Below are positions 52,452-61,062 of a stretch of 64,000 nt of DNA, in pieces. The first letter of the stretch is position 1. The number at the start of each line of letters is the position of its first letter. The DNA is from Sediminibacillus albus (GTDB lineage: Bacteria > Bacillota > Bacilli > Bacillales > Amphibacillaceae): positions 744,001-808,000 of the forward strand of contig NZ_FNFL01000001.1 in NCBI RefSeq assembly GCF_900101125.1. Reading direction: 5' to 3'. Made by a program: the position numbers and the translations under genes. The notes beneath the pieces are model-generated. The model saw only the letters and a program-made list of their open reading frames with translations. It was not told the DNA's origin and made no database searches.

Positions 52452-53027
52452 TACCTTAATCCCCTTTCATTGTCTCATGCCATGTTTATTGTTTTCCTTC
52501 GGTCTCCTTTAAAATTCGCATCTTCACTAACGAGAAGAAACGTATGTATGTTTTTCCGTTCATTTATCCTTTTACATTCCTGCTTGCTTTTATCTTACAG
52601 ACTTTTTCTTTCTATAGAAAGAAAAAATGAAAAAACCAGGAACAGATCTTTCTGTCACCCGGCATTTAACTGCTTCTTTTTTTCTTGTTTACTTCTTTGC
52701 TAATGCGGCGAAACCGTATAGTCCGCTCTGCAATTAACAGCAATAGTATCACTGTAAACGGCAGAACTGCAACCAATGAAGCGTCTGCACGGCTTGCAGA
52801 TGCTTCATTGGTTGGGCAACTTCGCCAAACAGATGAGGTGCAGATGTCTACTAAAATAACCCAATCGGGTATAATTTTCCCATATATTCATGCAAGTCCC
52901 ACCCGAGCGCTTTTGATTTATGTTCTATTATTTGCCCAGTTTATTTCCTTCTGAGCCAGCAAAAAATGAAGCATACGGATGAGTAAGCTGGTGCTTCTAG
53001 GAAATGCTAGCTATAAAAGCAATAATT
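52452..53027. other. Intergenic stretch with decayed membrane-protein frame
   Basis: On the minus strand an open frame near 52885-52662 reads VAVLPFTVILLLLIAERTIRF followed by a basic tail (KEVNKKKKQLNAG), the look of a small membrane protein, but it has no start codon or ribosome site. A long perfect-type hairpin (52770-52814) lies inside it. No other gene is apparent. Confidence 0.35.
52770..52814. repeat. Long inverted repeat (20-base arms, 5-base loop)
   Basis: CAACCAATGAAGCGTCTGCA (52770-52789) and TGCAGATGCTTCATTGGTTG (52795-52814) pair at 19 of 20 positions plus one G-T, around CGGCT. There is no T run, so it is not an ordinary terminator. Confidence 0.7.
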
Positions 53028-53039
53028 GGAGGTGTAATA

Positions 53040-53201
53040 ATGGCAGATCGCTATGATGAATACCGTACGGGACAAGGTGTGCCAGTTGGCGGACAATACC
53101 AATGCCAGGCAGGACAGAAAGTATCCTTTAAAGAAGGCGAAGAGTTCCCATTATGCCCAGCTACTGGCGAGGAGACGACTTGGACGCATGAGGATCGTTA
53201 A
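53040..53201 (+). CDS. Small YjzC-like protein
   Basis: The 53-residue protein has the form x-G-x-x-x-P-x-G-G-x-Y-x-C...KVSFKEGEEFPLCPATGEETTW, similar to YjzC-like and other small beta-ribbon proteins of Bacillus; the match is from memory. GGAGGTG lies six bases before the ATG at 53040. Two Cys residues might bind metal. Own terminator follows. Confidence 0.7.
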   Translation: MADRYDEYRTGQGVPVGGQYQCQAGQKVSFKEGEEFPLCPATGEETTWTHEDR

Positions 53202-53219
53202 TTAGATTTTCCTAGAAAC

Positions 53220-53264
53220 AAAAAAAGAGCTCGAAGCCGTTTGTGGTTTTGGGCTCTTTTTTAT
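53220..53264 (+). terminator. Terminator of the YjzC-like gene
   Basis: AAAAAAGAGC and GCTCTTTTTT enclose a 24-base loop, ending in a T run. Confidence 0.75.
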
Positions 53265-53365
53265 TGATCCGGCAGACAGTAGCAGAAAGTTTATCTATGT
53301 TAAAATTAATTAAATGGATGTTGGTTATGTATATTCCAGAAATTTTATTTGTAGGAGGAAGCGAG

Positions 53366-54055
53366 ATGTTTATAAATAAAGTTACTCTCTATAGCGGGCA
53401 TCTAACCGAAATGAAAGATTTTTATGAAAAGACATTAGGCTTCGAAATATTAGCTGACGATAACGATGCTTTTTCTGTGCAAGCCGGTGACAGTGTATTG
53501 CAATTCAAAAAAGCGCCTGCAGACACGCAGCCATTTTACCATTTTGCCTTCAACATTCCACCTAATCACTTTAACCAGGCAAAAAAATGGGCGAAAGACA
53601 GAGTTATTTTACATAAGGAAGATGGCGATGATGAGGTTTATTTTCACTTTTTAGACGCTAATGCTTTTTATTTTTCCGATCCCGCTGGCAATGTTGTCGA
53701 ATTGATAGCAAGGCATTCGGTTTTTCCTGATTTCAAAAAGAAAAGGGAATCTTTTTCGGCAAATAGTATCTTGAATATAGGCGAAATCAACCTTACTACC
53801 AGGAAGGTTGCCGATGCAGCAGCAAAACTAAACCAGTCAGGAATACTAGTTAGAGATAATGAGCCATTAGAGCCAGACGGATTAAACTTTATGGGCGAGA
53901 TGACAGGAGGTTCTTTTCTATTATTGGGCCCTCCCCAACGCCGCTGGTTTTTTTCAAATAAATACGCTGAAGCTCATCCAGTATCGGTTCAGGTTGATGG
54001 TGAAAAGCAGATTTTTTTAGACGAAGATACGTTGAAGGTGGAAACGATAAAATAG
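53366..54055 (+). CDS. Two-module VOC-family protein
   Basis: The 229-residue protein has two vicinal-oxygen-chelate modules: VTLYSGHLTEMKDFYEKTLGFEIL at the start with HFAFNIPPNHF and SDPAGNVVELIARH, then a second half (from ILNIGEINLTTRKVADAAAKL). It resembles catechol-dioxygenase/glyoxalase relatives. The substrate is unknown. AGGAGG is seven bases before the ATG at 53366; the longer frame from 53243 lacks a ribosome site. Confidence 0.82.
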   Translation: MFINKVTLYSGHLTEMKDFYEKTLGFEILADDNDAFSVQAGDSVLQFKKAPADTQPFYHFAFNIPPNHFNQAKKWAKDRVILHKEDGDDEVYFHFLDANAFYFSDPAGNVVELIARHSVFPDFKKKRESFSANSILNIGEINLTTRKVADAAAKLNQSGILVRDNEPLEPDGLNFMGEMTGGSFLLLGPPQRRWFFSNKYAEAHPVSVQVDGEKQIFLDEDTLKVETIK

Positions 54056-54074
54056 GAGTAAAAGGAGGATCAAG

Positions 54075-54239
54075 ATGAAGCTCCATCTGGCAGCAGGTAT
54101 TTTGGCCGGTTTTACGATAGTCTTTATAATTAAAGGGCTGTGGACAAGCGAATTTGATTGGATTTGGTGGCTGTCTATGATGATCGGCGGAATAATTGGA
54201 TCCTTGATAGCCGCCTTATTGACACGTAAGGGCAAATAG
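54075..54239 (+). CDS. 54-residue two-helix membrane protein
   Basis: AAAGGAGG precedes the ATG at 54075. Two hydrophobic segments (LAAGILAGFTIVFIIKGLW and WWLSMMIGGIIGSLIAALL) end in TRKGK, so both ends should face the cytoplasm. It begins 19 bases after the VOC gene and is likely co-transcribed. I do not recognise the family. Confidence 0.65.
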   Translation: MKLHLAAGILAGFTIVFIIKGLWTSEFDWIWWLSMMIGGIIGSLIAALLTRKGK

Positions 54240-54304
54240 GATCCTTATGTTACTTTTGGCAGGCAAGCCTTCTTAAGTGAGATTTATCGAGAGGTGAAAA
54301 GTTC

Positions 54305-54889
54305 TTGGGAAATTTAATACTTATTAAGCACTCGAAACCAACTATTTCTTCCAGTATCCCCTCCTGTGAATGGACCTTATCAGAGGAAGGAATCAACAAA
54401 GCTAGATTACTAGCAACTCCTTTGAGAAACTTTCTGTTCAATACTGTATATTCCAGTATAGAACCTAAAGCAATAGAAACAGCCGAGATAATCGGAAAAG
54501 AACTAAATAAACAAGTTGACATCAGACAGGGAATTCATGAACACGAAAGGCATAAACATCGTAAAATTTATCCGGAAGACCAATGGAAAACAATAATACG
54601 AGAATTTTTCGATTATCCAAACGATTTGGTATTCGGCCAGGAAACTGCTGCTTCCGCTCAGAAAAGATTTGATTCATCGGTTGGTAAACTGCTAAAAGAC
54701 AGACCGGCAAACGAAGATATCGTCATCGTTGCCCATGGAACAGTCATTTCCCTGTTTATTGACGAGTACAATCAAGTAGACGTCATGGAAATTTGGAATT
54801 CACTTGGTTTGCCAGCTTACGCTGTACTTGATGCCGAAAGTTTTCGATTATATGACATTGTTAATATGAATGGAAAAGGATCTCGTTAG
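54305..54889 (+). CDS. Histidine phosphatase (phosphoglycerate-mutase-like) family protein
   Basis: The 194-residue protein has ILIKHSKP at the start in place of the usual RHG motif, with the expected phospho-acceptor His near residue 8, SSIEPKAIETAEII, and the second His in IVIVAHGTVISLF near 145. In this subgroup Lys replaces the usual Arg before the first His. The start is TTG at 54305 with GAGGTG upstream. Substrate unknown. Confidence 0.8.
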   Translation: MGNLILIKHSKPTISSSIPSCEWTLSEEGINKARLLATPLRNFLFNTVYSSIEPKAIETAEIIGKELNKQVDIRQGIHEHERHKHRKIYPEDQWKTIIREFFDYPNDLVFGQETAASAQKRFDSSVGKLLKDRPANEDIVIVAHGTVISLFIDEYNQVDVMEIWNSLGLPAYAVLDAESFRLYDIVNMNGKGSR

Positions 54890-54906
54890 ATGGGAGCTAT
54901 TGATTA

Positions 54907-55413
54907 ATGTTCATCGAAATTAAAAGCATGCTGCCAAGAAAAATCATTGCTGCTGTAATTGCAGGTTCCCTGTTTGCCGTGTTATTCGGACTGATAAGAC
55001 CTAACCCTTTCGGGAGTATAGCTTCTCTAAGCGAATATTTTTCTGCTTTTTTAATCACAACTCCTGTTTACCTTCTTTACAGTTTTCCGGTAATTTTCAT
55101 TTACGGTTCATCAACGTCCATCATCAGCGATTTGCTTTCCCGTCGGATTGCCCGTAAATGGTTTGTAAACAAAGAAGTATTTATATCAGGCATACTCCAC
55201 CTGCTGTTTGGATTGATATTACTTTGGATCAGTCTGCTGGCTGCCTTGATTTATTTTATCGTTGACCGATTGTTAGACAGAAAAGAAACCGTGTACAGGT
55301 GGCGAATGGCGCTTAAAAGTTTAATCATCCCTCCTCTCCTTTGGATAGTTTTTATGTTAATCATAAGTTTCATTGATTTTATTGAAAATTGGCAGGACTA
55401 TATTGTTAATTAA
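54907..55413 (+). CDS. Four-helix membrane protein, unknown function
   Basis: The 168-residue protein has hydrophobic segments at about 10-30, 44-68, 92-118 and 138-158. Not recognised. GGGAG precedes the ATG, which follows the phosphatase gene by 17 bases, so one transcript is likely. Confidence 0.65.
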   Translation: MFIEIKSMLPRKIIAAVIAGSLFAVLFGLIRPNPFGSIASLSEYFSAFLITTPVYLLYSFPVIFIYGSSTSIISDLLSRRIARKWFVNKEVFISGILHLLFGLILLWISLLAALIYFIVDRLLDRKETVYRWRMALKSLIIPPLLWIVFMLIISFIDFIENWQDYIVN

Positions 55414-55435
55414 AATAAAGAAAGGGGCGACAGTA

Positions 55436-55753
55436 ATGAACACACAAAAATTAATGTACCTATTCGGCTTGTTCTCAGTTGTTTCAGTAATAATCCACTT
55501 TGTTGTCTCAGCTCCCCATTACACAGAGGAGGAGCTAATAAGCGGTAGCGTCTTTTTTTCTATCGCAGCTTTCATTTTCTATTTGTTTGTATATCTCTAT
55601 TTCAGAAGTGTAATCGGGAAGAAAATAGTCATGTGGGGGGTAATTATTATAACGATTGCCTTGCTGGCTATATTGATAAATTATGATTACTTTGAAAAGA
55701 ATTATCCAATTTTTGCTTTTCAAGCACAATCGAATATTGTAGATATTATTTAA
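55436..55753 (+). CDS. Three-helix membrane protein, unknown function
   Basis: The 105-residue protein has hydrophobic segments at about 6-25, 36-56 and 64-82 and an acidic external-type loop HYTEEELISGS. AAAGGGG precedes the ATG at 55436. It follows the four-helix protein by 22 bases and is the last gene of the run that starts at 53366 or 54305. Confidence 0.65.
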   Translation: MNTQKLMYLFGLFSVVSVIIHFVVSAPHYTEEELISGSVFFSIAAFIFYLFVYLYFRSVIGKKIVMWGVIIITIALLAILINYDYFEKNYPIFAFQAQSNIVDII

Positions 55754-55759
55754 TAAATA

Positions 55760-55788
55760 AAAAGCTTGAAGGTGACCTTCAAGCTTTT
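55760..55788. terminator. Terminator closing the small-membrane-protein run
   Basis: AAAAGCTTGAAGG and CCTTCAAGCTTTT form a perfect stem around TGA. Confidence 0.92.
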
Positions 55789-55790
55789 GT

Positions 55791-55924
55791 AGTTGAATAA
55801 GCCTATTCTCTCCAATAGCTCCCCCAAGTCTCCGCTCTGCTTTCCTGCTGAGTTGATCTTCTTCCGCAGGTTTTCGCTCTACTTTCCGACCAAGTCGATC
55901 TTCTTTTTCGGAGTAGCTCTATTT
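55791..55924. repeat. Degenerate tandem repeat of about 42 bases, three units
   Basis: The pattern CGCTCTGCTTTCC...AGTTGATCTTCTT at 55833 recurs at 55875 as CGCTCTACTTTCC...AAGTCGATCTTCTT and, shortened, at 55916. The first unit (near 55791) is degenerate. The stretch lies between convergent genes and does not encode a plausible protein on either strand. Confidence 0.6.
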
Positions 55925-57661
55925 TCACCGAGCTCTCTCTTTAGGCAAAAACGATTCTTTCCATCGTGCTATGAACCAAAGCTTACTGGCAGCCTTTCCC
56001 CACTGGAGTTGATGGGTTTTCAACACCTGGACACGCCAATACATCGGTGGATGTGGCATAAACTGGAATTCCATGAGGCGCAGCCACCAGGGGGAACGGT
56101 CGAGCGATGACTCTTTTACCTTTCTTTCGTTGGCTGCCTCGCTGTATTCGATATTTTTCTGCATATCTTCATCCTGCCGAGTTGCTAGTACGGTAAGGCT
56201 GTCTGCCATTTGCTCCGCCCCGCCTTCGAGAAAAGAAGCCCCCAAATGGTCAGCACGTACTTCCATCCACTGTGAATAAAAAGATTGATATACTGGAAAT
56301 AAAATCATTAACAGCCAAATAAGCAGGAATAAGGGCATCATGATAGCTTCAATATCGGTGACTTGATCAATGATTAACAAAATGATTGCTAGATAAACAA
56401 GCAAAAGTACCGCCTTCGCCATTTGTCCCCACATAACGTCCCTTTTTCTGACATGAACAGCCTCATGTGCTAATATACCCTCAATCACTTCAATCGGGAG
56501 CTTTAATGTGGCGGTGGTCAGTGTAACCATTGAGCGGCCGATATTCATTCCGGTGGCCAGGCCATTATAGTGAGCTGATTCAGTTTCAAACACCTTCACA
56601 TCAGGAATGCCGGCTCTTGCAAAAACCCGACGGGCTGCCGCAATCACCTCTGTATCATGTGTTTCCCTGGCATCCATGGCAATTTTAAGAACGTGATCTG
56701 ATATATACAAATTGAACAGCCAATAACTGACGGCGAAAACTAACATCAGCCATACTGGAGCATGTAAAAGATAGAGCAGTAAAACTATTCCTGTATAAGC
56801 CGAAATACCTTTGACCGTCATGGCAAAATATAGTTTCCCAAGCATCCGTTTAATGTTGTTTCGATGGTAAAACGGCAGAACTTCCACTCGCTCTTCTGTC
56901 TGCTTTCCCTCTGTCATATGTCCAGCTAGCCTCGTTCGCCATTGCTCCGTCTCATCTATGGTCAGGTAGACCGCTTCTCCTGGGAATTGCAGACGCAGTA
57001 CTTGCTGAAAGCTGGTCGTGAAGTCGCTATTAGCAGTGAACAGTGTAAAAAATGGGTGGAGCTTTAATATGTCAACAGTTGATTCAATCCTCATTGACTC
57101 AAGATCTTTCACCGGGAATTTTCGTGCGTTTAGACGGGAAAGTAAGTATAAGCAACCATTGGCATCCGAATAATAAATGCGAATACCTTGATACGTGGCC
57201 AACCGCTTGATCATTATTGTAACGGCTGATAACATCCCAAAAGCAATAATCAATTTGAGAGGACTAGTTTCGGGGCCAAATAGCAAGAATAGAACTGCAC
57301 CAGCAAATACTAATAATGCAAATCCGATATCGAGTAGAATACGTGCTGCCTTACGTGTAACGACAACTTGTTCTACTTCGACTGATTTCAGTTCCTGTTT
57401 CAGTTCACGGTATTTAGCTTCTCCGCCAGTCAACGTGAGCCAGGCCATCCAGCCGCTGGAAAGAAAAGCAATATAAATAAACCCATCGAGAAATCCATGA
57501 TGATAAAAATTGAAGCCGACTGCCAGTAGAGCTGTGGCAGCCTCTGCTGTTACCCCCCATTTTTTACTTTTTCTGCGCATAAGCGAACCAATTAGTTGGA
57601 TGGCTACCCCCAAAAATAAATATAAGAGGATTTCGGGAAGATTCGGAAGCATCTCTTTCAC
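55925..57661 (-). CDS. M48-family membrane metalloprotease
   Basis: The 578-residue protein has three to five N-terminal membrane helices, a middle cytosolic part, further helices, and the zinc-binding HEAVH motif near residue 393 in GILAHEAVHVRKRD. The third ligand is the Glu of SQWMEVRADHLGA near 470. It has the fold of HtpX/YhfN-type (CAAX prenyl protease-like) peptidases and should degrade or process membrane proteins under stress. It stands alone. Confidence 0.86.
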   Translation of the reverse strand: MKEMLPNLPEILLYLFLGVAIQLIGSLMRRKSKKWGVTAEAATALLAVGFNFYHHGFLDGFIYIAFLSSGWMAWLTLTGGEAKYRELKQELKSVEVEQVVVTRKAARILLDIGFALLVFAGAVLFLLFGPETSPLKLIIAFGMLSAVTIMIKRLATYQGIRIYYSDANGCLYLLSRLNARKFPVKDLESMRIESTVDILKLHPFFTLFTANSDFTTSFQQVLRLQFPGEAVYLTIDETEQWRTRLAGHMTEGKQTEERVEVLPFYHRNNIKRMLGKLYFAMTVKGISAYTGIVLLLYLLHAPVWLMLVFAVSYWLFNLYISDHVLKIAMDARETHDTEVIAAARRVFARAGIPDVKVFETESAHYNGLATGMNIGRSMVTLTTATLKLPIEVIEGILAHEAVHVRKRDVMWGQMAKAVLLLVYLAIILLIIDQVTDIEAIMMPLFLLIWLLMILFPVYQSFYSQWMEVRADHLGASFLEGGAEQMADSLTVLATRQDEDMQKNIEYSEAANERKVKESSLDRSPWWLRLMEFQFMPHPPMYWRVQVLKTHQLQWGKAASKLWFIARWKESFLPKERAR

Positions 57662-57795
57662 CTACATTTCTGAAATTAATTTCGTATTATCGGTTATTAT
57701 TAGTATGCCTTCTATGTCAGAGCGGGTTGAATTATCATTAACGAATCCTGCAGCCTGCTGACACCAAACAATTACTAACTCTATCCGCTTTAGAC

Positions 57796-58296
57796 TTATA
57801 TTGCTTTGCGAAAGGCTTTGACAATAATGCCATCATTGGCCGGTTCAAAATCGTATTGCGGCAGCCGCTCAAATCCCACCCGTTCATATAGGCGGATAGC
57901 ACCGTGCATGAATGCTCCGGTATGCAAACCAATCCAGCAATAGCCCTTAGCTTTCGCCCGGTGGATGCACTCCTCGATCAAGGCAGATGCTACCCCTTTA
58001 CCCTGCGCTTCTGGTGTAACAGCGAGGACACGAATTTCCGGATAATCAAGTTCTTCCACATGTCCTTGATAGGCATCCGTATTGGCAGGAAACAGTGCAG
58101 CACTGCCTAACGCTATTCCCTCATGTTCGGCGACGAGCAATTCAACACCTGGCTGGATATCAGCATCGGATGAAATCGCCTGCTTCAACGCCTGCCAGTG
58201 GTTCTGGTTGATCGCCTTAGCATATATACTATAGGCTTGCAACCGCTGTTTGCGGATTGCTTGTACTTCATCTTTTCTTGCATCACGAATGTTCAT
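57796..58296 (-). CDS. GNAT N-acetyltransferase
   Basis: The 166-residue protein has IRVLAVTPEAQGKGVASALIEECIHRAKAKGY near residue 87, the acetyl-CoA site (Q-G-K-G-V-A), and GAIRLYERVGFERL. The substrate is unknown. An AGGAG lies 11 bases before the ATG, which is rather far. Confidence 0.85.
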   Translation of the reverse strand: MNIRDARKDEVQAIRKQRLQAYSIYAKAINQNHWQALKQAISSDADIQPGVELLVAEHEGIALGSAALFPANTDAYQGHVEELDYPEIRVLAVTPEAQGKGVASALIEECIHRAKAKGYCWIGLHTGAFMHGAIRLYERVGFERLPQYDFEPANDGIIVKAFRKAI

Positions 58297-58376
58297 ATCG
58301 GCATCTGCTCCTAAGACTTGTCTTCAAGTTATTGTTCTGTGCTAAAGCACACTTCCCAAAATTATTAGGCATACTC

Positions 58377-58766
58377 TCATTTATTTTTTTTAATTAGTGG
58401 TACATCTTTATTTTTACGCTGCTTCACTTCATCCATTTTTGCATAAAAACTCTCTTCCAAATCAATTTCAAAATAATTGGCCATCTTGGTTAGATAAGCA
58501 AGGCAATCAGCGAACTCTTTGCTTATATCCGCTTTTATCGATTCCTTGGCTCGCCCAAAGGCCTCCTGTTCATCGACACCCTCCTCGATTAACGTATTAG
58601 TCCTATTGAAAGCCTTGCGATACTCTTCTGCTATTTCTGCTACTTCTGTTGTTAATAGCATGTAATTGTTGAGCAGTGAAGCCCTGCTTTCTGTATAGCT
58701 GGCTGAACTGATTTCCCAGTCCATCTCTCTCTGAAAAGTTGCTGCATACTCCTGTAGTTCCTTCAT
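58377..58766 (-). CDS. MazG-like nucleotide pyrophosphohydrolase
   Basis: The 129-residue helical protein has the paired metal-binding E-x-x-E and E-x-x-D sets of the all-alpha NTP pyrophosphatases: LTTEVAEIAEEYRK near residue 38 and KEFADCLAYLTKMAN near 86. It should hydrolyse (d)NTPs or house-clean modified nucleotides; the preferred substrate is not known. Confidence 0.82.
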   Translation of the reverse strand: MKELQEYAATFQREMDWEISSASYTESRASLLNNYMLLTTEVAEIAEEYRKAFNRTNTLIEEGVDEQEAFGRAKESIKADISKEFADCLAYLTKMANYFEIDLEESFYAKMDEVKQRKNKDVPLIKKNK

Positions 58767-58837
58767 AAGTCACCTCTAGTAATATCTTTTAGTGGACATC
58801 TTGTTTTTCCATAAGCAAATAAGTATGTGCTAGTTTA

Positions 58838-60253
58838 TTAATAAACGACATACCACATGAACTGGATATAAACCTGTACGAATAAATAAAAAGCAATAGA
58901 GTAACCGAGATTAAAGCTAAAACCATTTTTCAAAATGCTTAACCCGTTAGTAGCACTCAATATGATGATCGGCAGGATTACCGGTGACAATAAGACAGAA
59001 ATCACACTCCCAGATGTCATCGATAGCACCACTAGTTCCGCAGGATAAGGCAAGCTGACATTTTGCAGGATACCCGCTACCAGTACAATAACTGTCAGAG
59101 GACCAAGTCCGAGGAAACCCAAAAAGATAACGGTAAATGGCAAAATAACCAGGAAGTTTAAAAATGGGACAACTTCCTCCAAATAAAACAGGCTATCAAC
59201 CAGATAATTCCCGATCCCGGACTGATTGACGGAAAAGATCAACATCCCAGCAGCAAGCAGCAGGCTGAACTGCTGGGATTTATACTTCATTTCTTCTCCA
59301 AAGTAATCCTTGGCTTGAATAAACAGCCGGTCCCCTCTTCTTTTCACCAAGAAGTAAGCACACGTCCAGACGAGAATCACAGGTGGAATGACCATTAACA
59401 AGCCCCAGCCCATCGTAATATGTAAAATAAATATGGTGCTGAACAATGACACGAACAAGCAGGCAAACTCCATAACATGACGCTTGGACTGCTTAACATC
59501 TTCTGTATTCTGAACCAGTCTATCAATCTCTTCTTTTATCCCGGCGGTAAAGTTGATGCCATATATTTTCTCTTTATAGGAAGCAAACCACACTGCTAGT
59601 AAAATGCCGCCCATTGATATGAAAAAGCCCTGTGCGATTGTTCCTGCTAAGGAGGCATCAAGGTGATCGACGGCGAAAGCAAAACTGGGAATGCTGACAA
59701 CCCAGAGTGTCGTCAGTGCAAACGAACGAAGCAATGCAGTTCCTTTAAAATACTCCCATGCTTCGCTTTTCTTATTACGTAGAAACTCATTGATGAATTG
59801 ATACATCATCGGTATCGATCCAAACAACAAGAAATAAGCGATAATTTGGTTAACAATCATTACCCCGAAATAAAACTTTTTACTGGAATCCAGCAGGTTG
59901 TGAGCAACGTTCATGATGCTGTCTATATAAGGTTCTTCCCGCAGAATCCAGCCGATGACAGGAACAATCAACAATAACGTAATCAAGCTGCGCATCTGTA
60001 CGATTCCATCTATAAAAAAAGCACCTAGCGGCCCGCCCGAAACCAACTGAACAACAGTGGCCGCAGTCAACAGGAATAGAGGTATCGAGAAAGAACGCAG
60101 CGAGAGGTTTATCGCAGCACAAACAATTGCGACAATGCCTGACAATGACAAAATAACCATTCCTGTGTCCGCAGGAAAAATAAATGTAAGGTAATGCATG
60201 ATTGCGTATAAACAGATAGCAGCTACGAAACCGGCTGCTGAAAATTTTTTCAT
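58838..60253 (-). CDS. Polytopic membrane protein, probable permease
   Basis: The 471-residue protein has about twelve hydrophobic segments arranged in two halves, with a charged central loop (GIKEEIDRLVQNTEDVKQSKRHV). Gly-rich and Pro-rich re-entrant-like segments (LGFLGLGPLTVIVLVAGIL, SMTSGSVISVLLSPVILP) resemble ion-transporter-superfamily carriers of organic anions. I cannot assign the substrate. It is a single gene. Confidence 0.6.
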   Translation of the reverse strand: MKKFSAAGFVAAICLYAIMHYLTFIFPADTGMVILSLSGIVAIVCAAINLSLRSFSIPLFLLTAATVVQLVSGGPLGAFFIDGIVQMRSLITLLLIVPVIGWILREEPYIDSIMNVAHNLLDSSKKFYFGVMIVNQIIAYFLLFGSIPMMYQFINEFLRNKKSEAWEYFKGTALLRSFALTTLWVVSIPSFAFAVDHLDASLAGTIAQGFFISMGGILLAVWFASYKEKIYGINFTAGIKEEIDRLVQNTEDVKQSKRHVMEFACLFVSLFSTIFILHITMGWGLLMVIPPVILVWTCAYFLVKRRGDRLFIQAKDYFGEEMKYKSQQFSLLLAAGMLIFSVNQSGIGNYLVDSLFYLEEVVPFLNFLVILPFTVIFLGFLGLGPLTVIVLVAGILQNVSLPYPAELVVLSMTSGSVISVLLSPVILPIIILSATNGLSILKNGFSFNLGYSIAFYLFVQVYIQFMWYVVY

Positions 60254-60447
60254 AGAAAAACTCCTAAACTCTTCTGATAACAGTATTTTAGTTTAGGAAT
60301 ATTATAGCATTTACGTTAAGCAAAGTTACATGAAGATGATTCAGTTCAATAGGAGATAGGTTATTGACGAAGATAGGCATACCCTGAAATAGAAGTACTA
60401 CAGACTAAATCGTCTTATTGATTTAATGACCCGAACCGCCTATCACG

Positions 60448-60969
60448 TTAGGAGCCCACATCTTTTTCGACCATTTTTCGAAGGATACGGATCTGCCCTC
60501 TATGGTTAATTTCATCTTCAAACACATGGAATCATATAAAATAATTATTCGAAGGGTGTCCGTCCCACAACCTTTCTTTATATAACCAATCATCCGTCCG
60601 CTGCTGAAGTTCTATTAACGTACGCTTTCGCACTTCTGCCAGCTTGCGGATATAGTAATCCAAAGAATTTCCGTCTATCTGCCTCCGCCCTTGTTCACCG
60701 AGGCTGTAAGCAGCTCCCCATTCATCCATCTCCTGCTGATTCGGCTTTCTGTCATCAAAAATCTCTATTTGAAACCCCTTTTCTATCGCGGCGATATGTA
60801 ATAGAAGTGCACCAATACTATTGCTTTCCTTTGTCAGCAAGTAATCCAGTTCTGCCACACCTAAACCTTGGACAGCATCTATAGTAGTTTTTCTAGCATA
60901 ATCCATCATTGAAACCAACTGGCCGATTTGCGGTGTATAACCTTTATTTCCCGATATTTTGAATTCCAT
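60448..60969 (-). pseudogene. DinB-family gene with an in-frame nonsense codon
   Basis: From the ATG at 60969 (AAGGAG ten bases before) the frame encodes a DinB-type protein (LVSMMDYARKTTIDAVQGL, ALLLHIAAIEKGF). A TGA at 60534-60532 interrupts it after NNYFI. Directly behind, in the same frame, the family continues with FHVFEDEINHRGQIRILRKMV and ends at 60448. Relatives have a Trp there (KWFHVFEDE), so TGG probably became TGA. Truncation removes the last metal-binding His (EINHRGQIR). A shortened 145-residue product is possible but is unlikely to be active. Confidence 0.8.
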
Positions 60970-61032
60970 ATTGTAGATTCTCCTTATACCTGGCACTAGC
61001 AAGGTAGTAGTAAAAAATAGACATTCATACAA

Positions 61033-61062
61033 AAAAGAAGGGGTCTCCCCCTCCTTTTTACT
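61033..61062 (-). terminator. Terminator of the Bcr/CflA gene
   Basis: On the minus strand AAGGAGGGG pairs with CCCCTTCTT around GAGA, followed by TTTTTT. Confidence 0.75.

Noticed and set aside
52685-52954. 89-codon plus-strand frame
   Set aside because: Its middle is the long hairpin and it is antisense to a more protein-like frame; no ribosome site.
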